Below are positions 20,910 through 20,932 of a stretch of DNA of 20,932 nucleotides, piece after piece. Numbering within the stretch: the first letter of the stretch is position 1; every line of letters begins with the position of its first letter. The notes beneath the pieces are model-generated. The model was not told where the DNA came from, did not search any database, and saw nothing but the letters and a program-made list of their open reading frames with translations. The stretch comes from Pseudomonadota bacterium (GTDB taxonomy: Bacteria > Pseudomonadota > Alphaproteobacteria > Rhizobiales > Phreatobacteraceae). The stretch spans positions 1 to 20,932 of the forward strand of contig JAEZGJ010000127.1 of assembly GCA_023416965.1 (NCBI GenBank), read 5' to 3'. The position numbers and the translations under genes are program-made.

Positions 20910-20932
20910 CCCCCCCCCCCCGGGGGGGGGGG
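20910..20932. repeat. C12/G11 homopolymer run at the window end
   Basis: Twelve C followed by eleven G close the window. Nothing similar occurs elsewhere in the sequence. It is most likely an assembly or sequencing artefact at a contig edge rather than genomic sequence. Confidence 0.7.

Noticed and set aside
1..20932. tRNA, rRNA, CRISPR array, insertion sequence or prophage
   Set aside because: No cloverleaf-type sequence, regular direct-repeat array, transposase, integrase or phage gene was seen on reading both strands.

Overview
The window is about 20.9 kb of GC-rich DNA. It looks like an alphaproteobacterium, probably Hyphomicrobiales (Rhizobiales). The reasons are the codon bias, the gene families (HisKA_2 sensor kinase, DUF6894 protein, FCD-GntR-controlled amino-acid ABC operon, YjlB cupin) and repeated promoters of the alphaproteobacterial general stress response sigma factor EcfG (GGAAC-N16/17-CGTT). 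It ends in a C12/G11 run that looks like a contig edge. No rRNA, tRNA, CRISPR array or insertion sequence was seen, and no stretch over 300 bases lacks a gene.

Layout. (1) 1-1876: a truncated UgpC/MalK-like ABC ATPase and a GpdQ-like glycerophosphodiesterase diverge from a region with PhoB-box-like sites facing both ways, so this looks like a phosphate-starvation scavenging module. (2) 1877-4066: a SemiSWEET transporter, a YjlB-type cupin and a YihY/BrkB membrane protein follow two exact EcfG promoter motifs. (3) 4209-6511: a YeeE/YedE (TsuA-like) thiosulfate transporter converges on a two-gene unit, a Tat-exported intradiol-dioxygenase-fold protein and a four-histidine ferric-reductase-like membrane protein. 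The membrane gene's frame runs 219 bp into the transporter gene. (4) 6613-11211: a tight six-gene operon on the minus strand encodes a polar amino-acid ABC importer (binding protein, two permeases, ATPase), a class IV aminotransferase homologue lacking the expected PLP lysine, and an FCD-type GntR regulator. A perfect palindrome carrying the -35 hexamer is the likely autoregulatory operator.

(5) 11315-20885: a stress-type region. It holds small hydrophilic proteins, a diguanylate cyclase, an SPW-repeat membrane protein, a CPA1 antiporter, a ribbon-helix-helix-like protein, a DUF2231 gene broken by two indels, a YciF/DUF892 ferritin-like protein, a CinA/PncC amidase, a dCache-HAMP-HisKA_2 histidine kinase, a Crp/Fnr regulator with a DUF6894 partner, a small coiled-coil protein and a secreted Gly/Arg-rich protein. 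Many are preceded by exact or near EcfG promoters, usually about 32-35 nt before the start codon.

The main points for follow-up are the density of EcfG-type promoters, which also fixes two start codons; the aminotransferase homologue without its catalytic lysine; the paired Pho boxes; the hairpin covering the histidine kinase start; and the membrane haem/Tat-exported protein pair.
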